Shown here piece after piece: positions 42,465 to 50,558 of a DNA stretch of 64,000 nucleotides; position 1 is the first letter of the stretch; each line of letters begins with the position of its first letter. The translations under genes and the position numbers were made by a program. The notes below the pieces were generated by a model. That model did not search any database, was not told the origin of the DNA, and saw only the letters and a list, made by a program, of their open reading frames with translations. The stretch is from JALYUA01 sp038239305 (GTDB lineage: Bacteria > Acidobacteriota > Thermoanaerobaculia > UBA5066 > Gp7-AA6), in assembly GCA_038239305.1 (NCBI GenBank), contig JBBSEW010000005.1, positions 53,484 to 117,483 on the forward strand, given 5' to 3'.

Positions 42465-43286
42465 ATGCGACGACCGTTTCCGGAGATTCCCCCGCCGACG
42501 CCGCCCGGACGGCCCGGGGAAGCTCACGTCCGAGGCCTGGCGATCGTGCGCGCGGGCGCGCGTGTGAGAGGGAGCGACGGCGGCACGGGCACGCGGCGCC
42601 CGGCGGGCACGACCGGGCGAGGCCAGGACGGCGGCGAGGGCGGCGGGCAGGACGGCGGCGCCGACGATCGGCTCCGATCGGCTTTGGCGATCGACCTCAA
42701 CCTGCACTTCGAGGCTCTCGTCCTGGCGTTTCAGGACCGGCTCTATGGATTTGCGCTGCGACTTTCCGCGAACCGCGAGGATGCGGAAGAAATCGCCCAG
42801 GACGCCTTCGTCCGCGCGTATCGGGCACTCCGGAAATATCCGCCGGACCGTATCCTTTCGCTCTCGCTGCGGGCGTGGCTCTACCAGATCGCGTTGAACG
42901 TGGCGCGCAATCGATTCCGCCGCAAGCGCCACCGGCTCGTGTCTCTCGACGCGCCCCGCGGCGACACCGCAACGGGAGCTCGAACCGATCCGCTCGATCC
43001 CGCGGACGATCCGGAGAAGGGGCCGGATCGCCTCTTCGAAAAACGACGGGAACGCGCCGACATCGCGACGCTCGTCCACGCCCTCCCGGATCGATACCGA
43101 GCCCCGCTCGTCCTGCGCTATGTCGAAGGGCTCCCCGTCGAAGAGGTCGCGACGATCCTGGGTCAACCGACGGGGACCGCGAAATCGAATCTTCATCGCG
43201 CCGTGCGCGCGCTCCGCGAGTCTCTTTCTCGCTCTCGATCTCGCTCTCGATCCGCGCGCCCTCGCGCGCAGGAGGCCATCCGATGA
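42465..43286 (+). CDS. ECF-type RNA polymerase sigma factor
   Basis: A 273-residue sigma factor. Residues 1-75 are a low-complexity Gly/Arg extension (GRGQDGGEGGGQDGG). Region 2 is at about 80-155 (FQDRLYGFALRLSANREDAEE, AQDAFVRAYRAL, WLYQIALNVARNRFRRKR), and region 4 at about 200-255 (ALPDRYRAPLVLRYVEGLPVEE, TGTAKSNLHRAVRALRESL). The tail is an Arg-Ser repeat from a TCGCTCTCGATC doublet. GGAGG lies 6 nt before the ATG, so the long start is supported. Its ATGA overlaps a DNA-alkylation repair gene, which suggests that it directs expression of, or is controlled by, that product. No separate anti-sigma gene is seen. Confidence 0.9.
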   Translation: MRRPFPEIPPPTPPGRPGEAHVRGLAIVRAGARVRGSDGGTGTRRPAGTTGRGQDGGEGGGQDGGADDRLRSALAIDLNLHFEALVLAFQDRLYGFALRLSANREDAEEIAQDAFVRAYRALRKYPPDRILSLSLRAWLYQIALNVARNRFRRKRHRLVSLDAPRGDTATGARTDPLDPADDPEKGPDRLFEKRRERADIATLVHALPDRYRAPLVLRYVEGLPVEEVATILGQPTGTAKSNLHRAVRALRESLSRSRSRSRSARPRAQEAIR

Positions 43287-44101
43287 AGACTCACTTGTCG
43301 CGGAAGACGCCCTCGATCGCCGGTTCCTTCGACGTGTCGATCGCCCTTCGAAGCCTCGCCGGGACTCGCGCTCCCGCGTCCCTGGCTCCCGAAGTTCTCC
43401 GACGCGTCGGGCTCTCCGACCGCTATTGGACTCTCGCATCGCCTCTCGGCATGGTGCGCGTCGCCGCGGGGCCCGCGGGGATCTCCCTCATCCGCAAAGC
43501 GGGCTCGGCCGCCGCCTTCGAGCGCGAGTTCCGCCGCCGGAACGGACGCTCCGTGCAGCCCGCCCCCACACCGGCGCCCCGCGTCGTGCGAGAGGCGGTC
43601 ACGAAGGCGCGCGCTGCGGATCGATCCGGGATCCGGTTCGACCTGAGCGGTCTCACGGACTTCGAGCAAGCCGTCCTCCGCAAGGCCCTCGAGATTCCGC
43701 GCGGCGAAGTCCGTCCCTACGGTTGGATCGCGCGAGAGATCGGGCATCCCGGCGCCGTCCGCGCAGCCGGCAGCGCGCTCGCGAAGAATCCCATCCCCCT
43801 CCTGATCCCGTGTCATCGCGTCGTCCGGAGCGACGGACGGATCGGCCAGTACGCTTTCGGGTCGCCCGCGAAGCGCGCGCTTCTCGAGAGCGAAGGCCTG
43901 GAGTCCCGGGCCCTCGAGGAGCTGGCGGCGACGGGCGTCCGGTTCCTCGGCAACGCGCAGAAGCATTTCTTTTGTCTTCCCACCTGTGGAGGATTCGAGT
44001 CCCTGCAGCGGACGAACCAGGTTCCGTTTCGCTCCGCGCGCGAGGCCTTCGCGGCGGGATTCCATCCGTGCGGAGACTGCCGGCCAGCGATCGCGTCCTA
44101 G
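43283..44101 (+). CDS. O6-alkylguanine-DNA alkyltransferase with C-terminal Ada-type zinc domain
   Basis: A 272-residue repair protein. Residues 1-45 are a helical segment with no clear homology. Residues about 48-210 are the Ogt/MGMT fold with the acceptor C177 in IPCHRVVRSDGRIG and FEQAVLRKALEIPRGEVRPYGWIA. The end (228-268) matches the Ada phosphotriester-sensing zinc domain: C231-x3-C235, then C263-x2-C266, with AREAFAAGFHPCGDCRP. In E. coli Ada that domain is N-terminal and followed by an AraC-type helix-turn-helix; here the order is reversed and no helix-turn-helix is present. Coupled by ATGA to the sigma factor, so sigma activity could be tied to alkyl damage, which is inference. Confidence 0.88.
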   Translation: MKTHLSRKTPSIAGSFDVSIALRSLAGTRAPASLAPEVLRRVGLSDRYWTLASPLGMVRVAAGPAGISLIRKAGSAAAFEREFRRRNGRSVQPAPTPAPRVVREAVTKARAADRSGIRFDLSGLTDFEQAVLRKALEIPRGEVRPYGWIAREIGHPGAVRAAGSALAKNPIPLLIPCHRVVRSDGRIGQYAFGSPAKRALLESEGLESRALEELAATGVRFLGNAQKHFFCLPTCGGFESLQRTNQVPFRSAREAFAAGFHPCGDCRPAIAS

Positions 44102-44449
44102 CGACGAAGAAACTGTCCGGCGGATTCTCGCCGCGTTGACTCGAAGGCTTGACAGCCGTTACGCTCCCCGCTTGTTCGTTCGAACGTCCCCGGCGGTCCT
44201 GCTCCCCGGGACGCAGAGGATCGGATCCTCGACGGGGACTCCTCGAGCAGACTCCGCCGGGCCCCCTCTCCGGCCGGGGCCTTCGGTCGAAGACAGACAG
44301 CCTCGCGTCCTTCGACAACGACACGATCGCGGCGGTGGCCCGGTCTTAGACGGCTCGAATAGACCCTATTTTCTCGATCTCTTCGAACTCCCGGCATTCG
44401 CGGCCGTAGAAGATCCCGGATGATCATGAAATTTCACCAGGAGGAATCC
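44102..44449. other. Gap without a gene before the first BNR gene
   Basis: No supported coding frame. It holds two short perfect palindromes, CGTTCGAACG (44177-44186) and GAGGATC-G-GATCCTC (44216-44230), either of which could be an operator. TAGACC at 44360-44365 is a weak -10 candidate. The short frame from the ATGs at 44420 and 44426 leads into the BNR gene. Confidence 0.4.
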
Positions 44450-47400
44450 TTGAACGCGTTCTCGACCGCCGGCCGCCGCATCCGCGTCGCCCTCGTCCTC
44501 TCGTCTCTCCTGTTCCTCGGCGCTCGGAGAAGCCTGCTTCTGGCTCAGGAAACGACCCCCGTGCCAGCTCCGACCCCCGCGCCGGCCGCCGCGCCGAAGG
44601 ACCGCTCGGACACGATTCCCCGCTCGCGCCAGGAACCAGCGAAGCGCGAGACGACCGCCGGCAGGACGGGAAAGGGCGAGGACCCGGACCAGAACAAGGA
44701 CCAGGACAGGCGCAAGGCGGGGACCGCATCCAAAGGGGGCATGACCGCCGAGACTTTTTCCGGGCTCGAGCTGCGGTCGATCGGGCCCGCTTTGACGTCG
44801 GGACGCATCGTCGACATCGCCGTCGATCCGAAGAACCCGAATCGCTGGTTCGTCGCGTCGGCGGACGGCGGCGTCTGGAGAACGGTCAACGCGGGAACTT
44901 CGTTCCAGCCCGTGTTCGACAAAGAGGCGTCGCACTCGATCGGCTGCATCACGATCGACCCCCACGATCCCTTCACGGTCTGGGTGGGAACAGGCGAGAA
45001 CAACAGCCAGCGGGTCGTCGGGTATGGGGACGGCGTCTACCGGTCCACCGACGGCGGCGAGACCTGGAAGAACATGGGCTTAAAGCTCTCCGAGCACATC
45101 GCGAAGATCGTGGTCGATCCTCGCGACTCCTCGGTGGTCTACGTGGCGGCGCAGGGGCCTCTCTGGGGACCGGGTGGTGAGCGGGGAATCTTCAAGACGA
45201 CGGACGGCGGCAAGACGTGGAAGAGCTCGCTCTCGATCTCCGAGAACACCGGCGCGACCGACCTCGTCCTGGACCCGCGCGACCCGGCCGTGCTTTACGC
45301 GGCCGCCTACCAGCGCCGGCGCCACGTCTTCACTCTGGTCGACGGCGGACCGGAGTCGGCCATCTACAAATCGACCGACGCGGGAGCGACGTGGCGCAAG
45401 ATCACAACCGGGCTGCCCAAGGAGGACATGGGCCGGATCGGCCTCGCGGTCTCGCCGGCGGATCCCGACATCGTTTACGCGGTCATCGAGGCTGCGGACA
45501 AGACGGGCGGATTCTTCCGGTCCGTCAACCGCGGAGAGACCTGGTCGAAGCGCGGGGACTACGTGCCGGGCAGTCCTCAGTACTACTGCGAAATCTTCGC
45601 CGATCCGCAGGTGAAGGACCGCGTCTACTCCATGGACGTGTGGATCCAGGTCACGGAGGACGGCGGCAAGACCTTCCACAAGATGGGCGAGCCGGCGAAA
45701 CATCCCGATAACCACGCGATGTGGATCGACCCCGCCGACACGGACCACGCGATCGTCGGCTGCGACGGCGGGATCTACGAGACCCATGACCGTGCCGCGA
45801 CGTGGCGGTTTTCCGGAAACCTTCCCGTGACGCAGTTCTATCGCGTGAGCGTCGACAACGCGTCACCGATCTACAACCTCTACGGCGGTACGCAGGACAA
45901 CTTCAGCCTGGGCGGTCCCTCGCGCACCGCCAACATCCACGGCATCGCGAACTCGGACTGGTTCGTGACCCAGGGCGGCGACGGATTCCAGAGCCAGATC
46001 GATCCCGAAGATCCGAATACCGTTTATGCCGAGGCCCAGTACGGAGCCCTGAACCGCTTCGATCGGAAAAGTGGTGAGAGTCTCGCGATCCAGCCGCAGG
46101 CCCGGCCCGGCGAGCCGCCGCTGCGGTGGAACTGGGACTCCCCGCTGCTCATCAGTCCCCACAACCACACCCGCCTGTACTTCGCCGCGCAGCGCATCTT
46201 CCGCAGCGACGATCGCGGCAACACGTGGAAACCGGTGAGCGCTGACCTGACGCACCAGATCGACCGGAACCGGCTGAAAGTGATGGGTCGCGTCTGGCCG
46301 GCCGACGCCGTGGCGAAGAACACATCGACGTCGTTCTACGGGAACATCGTCTCGCTCGCCGAGTCGCCGGTCCAGGAGGGACTGCTCTTCGCGGGAACGG
46401 ACGACGGCCTGATCCAGGTCACGGAGAATGGTGGATCGACGTGGCGCAGCATCGCGGCGATTCCGGGCGTGCCGGAAGGTTCGTACGTGAGCCGGCTCAC
46501 CCCGTCGCCGCGCGACGCCAGCGTCGTCTATGCAGCCTTCGACAACCACAAGAACGCGGACGTCAAGCCGTACCTCTCGAAAAGCGCCGACCGGGGGCGA
46601 TCGTGGACCTCGATCACGGGCGATCTTCCGGCGCGCGGCAGCACGTGGGTCGTCATCGAAGACCCCGGCTCCCGCGATCTGCTCTTTGCGGGCACCGAGT
46701 TCGGACTCTATTTTTCCCGCGACGGTGGCGCGCACTGGATCAAGCTCACGGGCGGGTTTCCGAACGTCGCCGTGCGGGATCTCGCGATCCAGAGCCGCGA
46801 AGGAGACCTCGCCGTCGCGACGTTCGGCCGCGGCTTCTACATCCTGGACGATCTCACGGCGCTGCGCTCCGCCACCTCCGAGGTCCTGACAAAAGAGGCC
46901 GTGCTGTTCCCCGTGCGTCGTCCGCTCGTGTACATGGCAGGCGCGCCGCTCGGGATCCGCGGCAAGGCGTTCCAGGGAGAGTCGTTTTTCACGGCGCCGA
47001 ATCCCCCGTTCGGTGCGGTCTTCACGTACTACCTGAAAGACGAACTCAAATCGCTCAAGAAGGCACGCCACGATCGGGAAAAAGACCTGATCAAGGCGGG
47101 CAAGGACCCCGACTACCCGACGGGCCGCGACTTCCGCGCCGAGGCGCGCGAAGAGGATCCGGCGATCGTCCTCTCGGTCTCGGACGCGGACGGTCACGTC
47201 GTACGCCGGATGAAGGCACCGGCGACGGCCGGTCTCCACCGGATCGCGTGGGACCTCCGCTACCCGCCCGCGACACCGACCTCTCTGAAGCCCGCCGTAC
47301 CGGACCCGTTCAACGATCCGCCGAGCGGCCCCATGGTCGTTCCGGGCCGATTCACCGTATCGATGTCGAAGGTGGTGCTGGGACAATCGACCCCGCTCGG

Positions 47401-47926
47401 CGAGCCGGTGGCCTTCGAGGCGCGAGGCCTCTTCGAGATCCCGGCCGCTGACCGGACGGCGCTCCTCGTCTTCGAGCGCAAAGTCGCCGGTCTTCAGCGA
47501 GCGGTGACCGGGGCCGAGGAGGCGATCGACGAAGCGAAGGCTCGTCTCACGCACATAGTGCAGGCGATTCTGGACACGCCCTCGGCGGACGCGGCGCTTG
47601 CCGCCGAGGCGCGCGCGATAGAGACGAGACTGAAGGACGTCGAGATCGCGATCCGGGGAGACGCCGCGCTCTCCGCGCACAGTGAGCCGACCCCACCCGC
47701 GATCGCCGATCGAGTATCGGCCATCGTGGGCGCCCAGTGGAACGCGACCGCCCCGCCCACGGCGACGAGCCGGGATGACTACGGGTTCGCCGCTCAGGCC
47801 TTCGCCGTCGAGCTGCCGAAGCTGCGACAGATCCTCGGGGTCGACATGAAGAAGCTCGAGGACGCGATGGAACTCTCCGGCGCGCCGTGGACGCCGGGAC
47901 GAATCCCTGTCTGGCAGCCGGAGTGA
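44450..47926 (+). CDS. Giant secreted BNR/VPS10-like beta-propeller protein
   Basis: An exported protein of 1158 residues. I place the start at the TTG at 44450 because AGGAGGA lies 4 nt before it and it opens a clean signal peptide (RVALVLSSLLFLGARRSLLLAQ); in-frame ATGs at 44420 and 44426 lie upstream of that site and lack one. From about 110 to 820 it has many Asp-box/BNR motifs (SADGGVWRTVNAG, STDGGETWKNMG, TTDGGKTWKSS, SADRGRSWTSI) as in sortilin/VPS10-type ten-bladed propellers. The C-terminal 300 residues include an extracellular beta domain (VVRRMKAPATAGLHRIAWDLR) and a helical end. Often called glycosyl hydrolase, but no activity is proven. A paralogue lies at 50.6 kb. Confidence 0.88.
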   Translation: MNAFSTAGRRIRVALVLSSLLFLGARRSLLLAQETTPVPAPTPAPAAAPKDRSDTIPRSRQEPAKRETTAGRTGKGEDPDQNKDQDRRKAGTASKGGMTAETFSGLELRSIGPALTSGRIVDIAVDPKNPNRWFVASADGGVWRTVNAGTSFQPVFDKEASHSIGCITIDPHDPFTVWVGTGENNSQRVVGYGDGVYRSTDGGETWKNMGLKLSEHIAKIVVDPRDSSVVYVAAQGPLWGPGGERGIFKTTDGGKTWKSSLSISENTGATDLVLDPRDPAVLYAAAYQRRRHVFTLVDGGPESAIYKSTDAGATWRKITTGLPKEDMGRIGLAVSPADPDIVYAVIEAADKTGGFFRSVNRGETWSKRGDYVPGSPQYYCEIFADPQVKDRVYSMDVWIQVTEDGGKTFHKMGEPAKHPDNHAMWIDPADTDHAIVGCDGGIYETHDRAATWRFSGNLPVTQFYRVSVDNASPIYNLYGGTQDNFSLGGPSRTANIHGIANSDWFVTQGGDGFQSQIDPEDPNTVYAEAQYGALNRFDRKSGESLAIQPQARPGEPPLRWNWDSPLLISPHNHTRLYFAAQRIFRSDDRGNTWKPVSADLTHQIDRNRLKVMGRVWPADAVAKNTSTSFYGNIVSLAESPVQEGLLFAGTDDGLIQVTENGGSTWRSIAAIPGVPEGSYVSRLTPSPRDASVVYAAFDNHKNADVKPYLSKSADRGRSWTSITGDLPARGSTWVVIEDPGSRDLLFAGTEFGLYFSRDGGAHWIKLTGGFPNVAVRDLAIQSREGDLAVATFGRGFYILDDLTALRSATSEVLTKEAVLFPVRRPLVYMAGAPLGIRGKAFQGESFFTAPNPPFGAVFTYYLKDELKSLKKARHDREKDLIKAGKDPDYPTGRDFRAEAREEDPAIVLSVSDADGHVVRRMKAPATAGLHRIAWDLRYPPATPTSLKPAVPDPFNDPPSGPMVVPGRFTVSMSKVVLGQSTPLGEPVAFEARGLFEIPAADRTALLVFERKVAGLQRAVTGAEEAIDEAKARLTHIVQAILDTPSADAALAAEARAIETRLKDVEIAIRGDAALSAHSEPTPPAIADRVSAIVGAQWNATAPPTATSRDDYGFAAQAFAVELPKLRQILGVDMKKLEDAMELSGAPWTPGRIPVWQPE

Positions 47927-47960
47927 GAGGGCGGTAGCCGCCAGCGGCCAGATCCCCCCG

Positions 47961-48033
47961 TTGTCCCTGCTATCCGGATCGCGTCCGGGCCACTTCGAGA
48001 TCCTCGCCCCGCTCGGCGCCGGCGAGCGCGATC
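47961..48033 (+). pseudogene. N-terminal relic of a PD40-type Ser/Thr kinase
   Basis: From the TTG at 47961 the frame reads SGSRPGHFEILAPLGAGE, closely parallel to SGSRLGPYEIVEAIGAGG at the start of the two intact kinases at 55.6 and 58.3 kb. The likeness stops after the first glycines of the nucleotide loop, and no kinase sequence follows. It lies between the BNR gene and the DPP-IV gene. I read it as a broken copy left by deletion. Confidence 0.6.
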
Positions 48034-48072
48034 GGCCCTCCGGCCGCATCTCCCAGAGATGTCGGCGGGGGC

Positions 48073-50418
48073 TCAGCCCGGCGGCAGGTGCTCGCGCAGA
48101 TAGCGCCCGATCAGGCTGTAGACGTGGAAGCTCGTGCCCTTGCCCTCGTTGATCGAGTGCGTGCGGTTCGGGTAGACCATCAGATCGAACGGCTTGCCCA
48201 GCTCGATCAACCGGTTCACGAGCCTCTCCGTGCCCTGGTAGTGCACGTTGTCGTCCCCCGATCCGTGGACGACCAGCAGTTTCCCCAGAAGCCCCTCGGC
48301 GAAGGAGATCGGTGAGCCGCGCCGGTAACCGTCGGCGTTCTTGTCCGGCAGACCTGAATACCGCTCCTGGTAAATGGTGTCGTACAGAAGCTGGTCCGGA
48401 ACCGGCGCGACCGCGACGCCGACCTTGTAAACGTCGGGGAATCGGAACATCGCGTTCAACGTACTGGACCCGCCGCCGCTCCATCCCCAGATGGCGACGC
48501 GGGAAGCGTCGACGAACGGGCGCGCGGCCGCGAGGGCCCGCACGGCGGCTGCCTGGTCTTTCGACGAGATCTCCCCGACCGCTCCGTACACGCACTTGCG
48601 CCAGGCCGCGCCCTTCGGCGAGGGAGTCCCGCGGTTGTCGAAGCTCACGACGAGATATCCGTCGTCGGAGAGGGCGCGGTGGAACAGCTCCTGCGGCCCG
48701 CCCCAGCGATCGACCACCGTGGTGCCGGCGGGCTCACCGTAGACGAACACGACGAGCGGATATTTCTTCGCCGGGTCGAAGCCGGGAGGGCGCAGCATCC
48801 AGGCGTCGAGCGTGATTCCGCCGCCTATCGGCAACTGGAAGAACTCGACCGGCCGCTTCTTCCAGCCTTCGATTTTTGTGCGCAGCGCCGCATTGTCGAC
48901 GAGGGGCCGCACGGCGGCATGCTCCGGCAGCCGGACGAGGTCGAAGGACGGCGGATCGTCGAAGCGCGACGCCCCGTGAAACGCCCACCGGCCGTCGGGC
49001 GAGACGTCATACGTCTCCGAGCCGGCGCGCTGCGGGCCGATCCGCTCGATCCCGGCCATCGCGCCTTTCGCCACGTCCAGTCGGCACCGGTAGAGATGCC
49101 GCTCGATCGCGCTGCCCGGTGACGCGAGGAAATAGAGCCAGCCGGCCTTTTCGTCCTGCCCCGCGAGCCCCAGCACGTCGCCGTCGAACTTCGTCAGGAG
49201 AGTGGCCGCCGATCCGTCTCGCGGCACGCGATAGACGTGCCGCCACCCATCCTTCTCGCTCTCGACGAGGAAGGCCCTGCCGCCCGCGAGCGACTTGATC
49301 TCACCCGTGAGCTCGACCCACGTGGTCGACTCGTCCCGGAAGAGCGATCGGACCGTGCCGGACGCCGCGTCCGCGAGCTGGAGCTCGTTCACGTTCTGCA
49401 GCCGGTTCAGACGCTCGAGAACGAGCGCGGAGGAGTCGGCCCACTCCATGCGGGCGACATAGTTCTGACGGGGATCGCCCGCCAGGTCCATCCACTTGGT
49501 GGCGCCCCCGGAGGAGGGGATCACTCCGATCCGCACGGCAGAGTTGATCGTGCCGGCCTTCGGATAGGGAAACCGCCTGACGGTCGGGTAGAGCGCATCG
49601 GTGTCGTCGATCAGCGAATAGATGCCGACGCCGGTCGTGTCGAAGCTCCAGTAGGCGATCGAGCGCCCGTCCGGGCTCCAGCGAAAGGCGTCGCGGAGCC
49701 CGAGCTCTTCCTCCGTCACCCAGTCGGTCGTGCCGTTGATCGTCGTTTCGGATCCCGTCGACGTGAGACGGACGATCTGCGACGTCGCGAGATCCTCGAC
49801 CCAGAGGTCGCCGTCCCGCACCCAGGCGACTCGCGTTCCCTCCGGAGAAAAGTGCGCGAACATCAGCGAAGACGGAGGCGCGTTGCCTCCGATCCGGACG
49901 AGGGCGCTGCTTCCCACGTCGAGAACCCAGTAGTCTCCGCGCGTGTTCCGCCGCCAGACCTTCTTCGCGTTCGTGAAGATGAGCAGCTTCTTGCGGCTGG
50001 CCGACCACTGGTAGTCGTCGATCGCGAGAGGGCGATCGGCGCCCGGCGGGACGAGTTTCGAAGCGGACACCAGGATGGATCGGCGACCGGTCGCCGTGTC
50101 GTAGGACACGATGTCCCGCGGCCCCCGGGGCGCCTCGCGGTCGGCGCGTCCCTCGCGGACGTCGCGGCCGTCTTTCGCCGGCTGGCTTTCCTTCTCTTCG
50201 GCGGCTCCCGTCGCCGGCGGCTCGAGCGTCGTATATGCCCGACCTCCGTCGATCCACCGCGCGTCCCCCATCGTCTTCGCGGTGTACTCCCGCTTCTCGA
50301 AGATCCGGGCGAGCTGTCGTTCGAACTCTCCCGCGGGTTCCCCGGCGCGCGCGGAGGGCCGGAGGAATACCGTCGCGAGGATTGCCGAAGCGAGACGAAG
50401 GCGGGTCGTCGGCCGCAT
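48073..50418 (-). CDS. Dipeptidyl peptidase IV (S9B family), exported
   Basis: A 781-residue serine peptidase releasing Xaa-Pro type dipeptides outside the cytoplasm. The signal peptide is LRLASAILATVFLRPSARA. An eight-bladed N-terminal propeller includes the substrate Glu pair in TDWVTEEELGLRDAFRWSPDG (split: TDWVTEEELG, RDAFRWSPDG). The C-terminal alpha/beta hydrolase has S647 in GWSGGGSS, D722 in GSGDDNVHYQ and H754 in NRTHSINEG. All DPP-IV hallmarks are present. A perfect TATAAT on the minus strand lies 43 nt upstream. It is divergent from the second BNR gene and sits among other secreted hydrolases, suggesting peptide scavenging. Confidence 0.93.
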   Translation of the reverse strand: MRPTTRLRLASAILATVFLRPSARAGEPAGEFERQLARIFEKREYTAKTMGDARWIDGGRAYTTLEPPATGAAEEKESQPAKDGRDVREGRADREAPRGPRDIVSYDTATGRRSILVSASKLVPPGADRPLAIDDYQWSASRKKLLIFTNAKKVWRRNTRGDYWVLDVGSSALVRIGGNAPPSSLMFAHFSPEGTRVAWVRDGDLWVEDLATSQIVRLTSTGSETTINGTTDWVTEEELGLRDAFRWSPDGRSIAYWSFDTTGVGIYSLIDDTDALYPTVRRFPYPKAGTINSAVRIGVIPSSGGATKWMDLAGDPRQNYVARMEWADSSALVLERLNRLQNVNELQLADAASGTVRSLFRDESTTWVELTGEIKSLAGGRAFLVESEKDGWRHVYRVPRDGSAATLLTKFDGDVLGLAGQDEKAGWLYFLASPGSAIERHLYRCRLDVAKGAMAGIERIGPQRAGSETYDVSPDGRWAFHGASRFDDPPSFDLVRLPEHAAVRPLVDNAALRTKIEGWKKRPVEFFQLPIGGGITLDAWMLRPPGFDPAKKYPLVVFVYGEPAGTTVVDRWGGPQELFHRALSDDGYLVVSFDNRGTPSPKGAAWRKCVYGAVGEISSKDQAAAVRALAAARPFVDASRVAIWGWSGGGSSTLNAMFRFPDVYKVGVAVAPVPDQLLYDTIYQERYSGLPDKNADGYRRGSPISFAEGLLGKLLVVHGSGDDNVHYQGTERLVNRLIELGKPFDLMVYPNRTHSINEGKGTSFHVYSLIGRYLREHLPPG

Positions 50419-50461
50419 CTGTACCTCCCCGAAAGCGAATCGAAGGATCGAAAACGGCGCA

Positions 50462-50467
50462 ATTATA
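50462..50467 (-). promoter_or_regulatory. TATAAT -10 element for the DPP-IV gene
   Basis: A perfect TATAAT on the minus strand, 43 nt before the ATG at 50418, giving a leader of about 37 nt. Plus-strand TATCAT near 50484 could serve the divergent BNR gene. Confidence 0.5.
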
Positions 50468-50558
50468 GGCGCGCCCGCTTCGGTATCATCGACGCCACCC
50501 GACCATCAGCCCATCGAAACGCGCCGTGAGCGCTGTGAGCGCTGTGAGGAGAGACAGG

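Noticed and set aside
45863..48595. Minus-strand open frame of 910 codons opposite the first BNR gene
   Set aside because: It is out of frame with the DPP-IV gene and antisense to a clear BNR propeller; composition is a shadow of the BNR codons.
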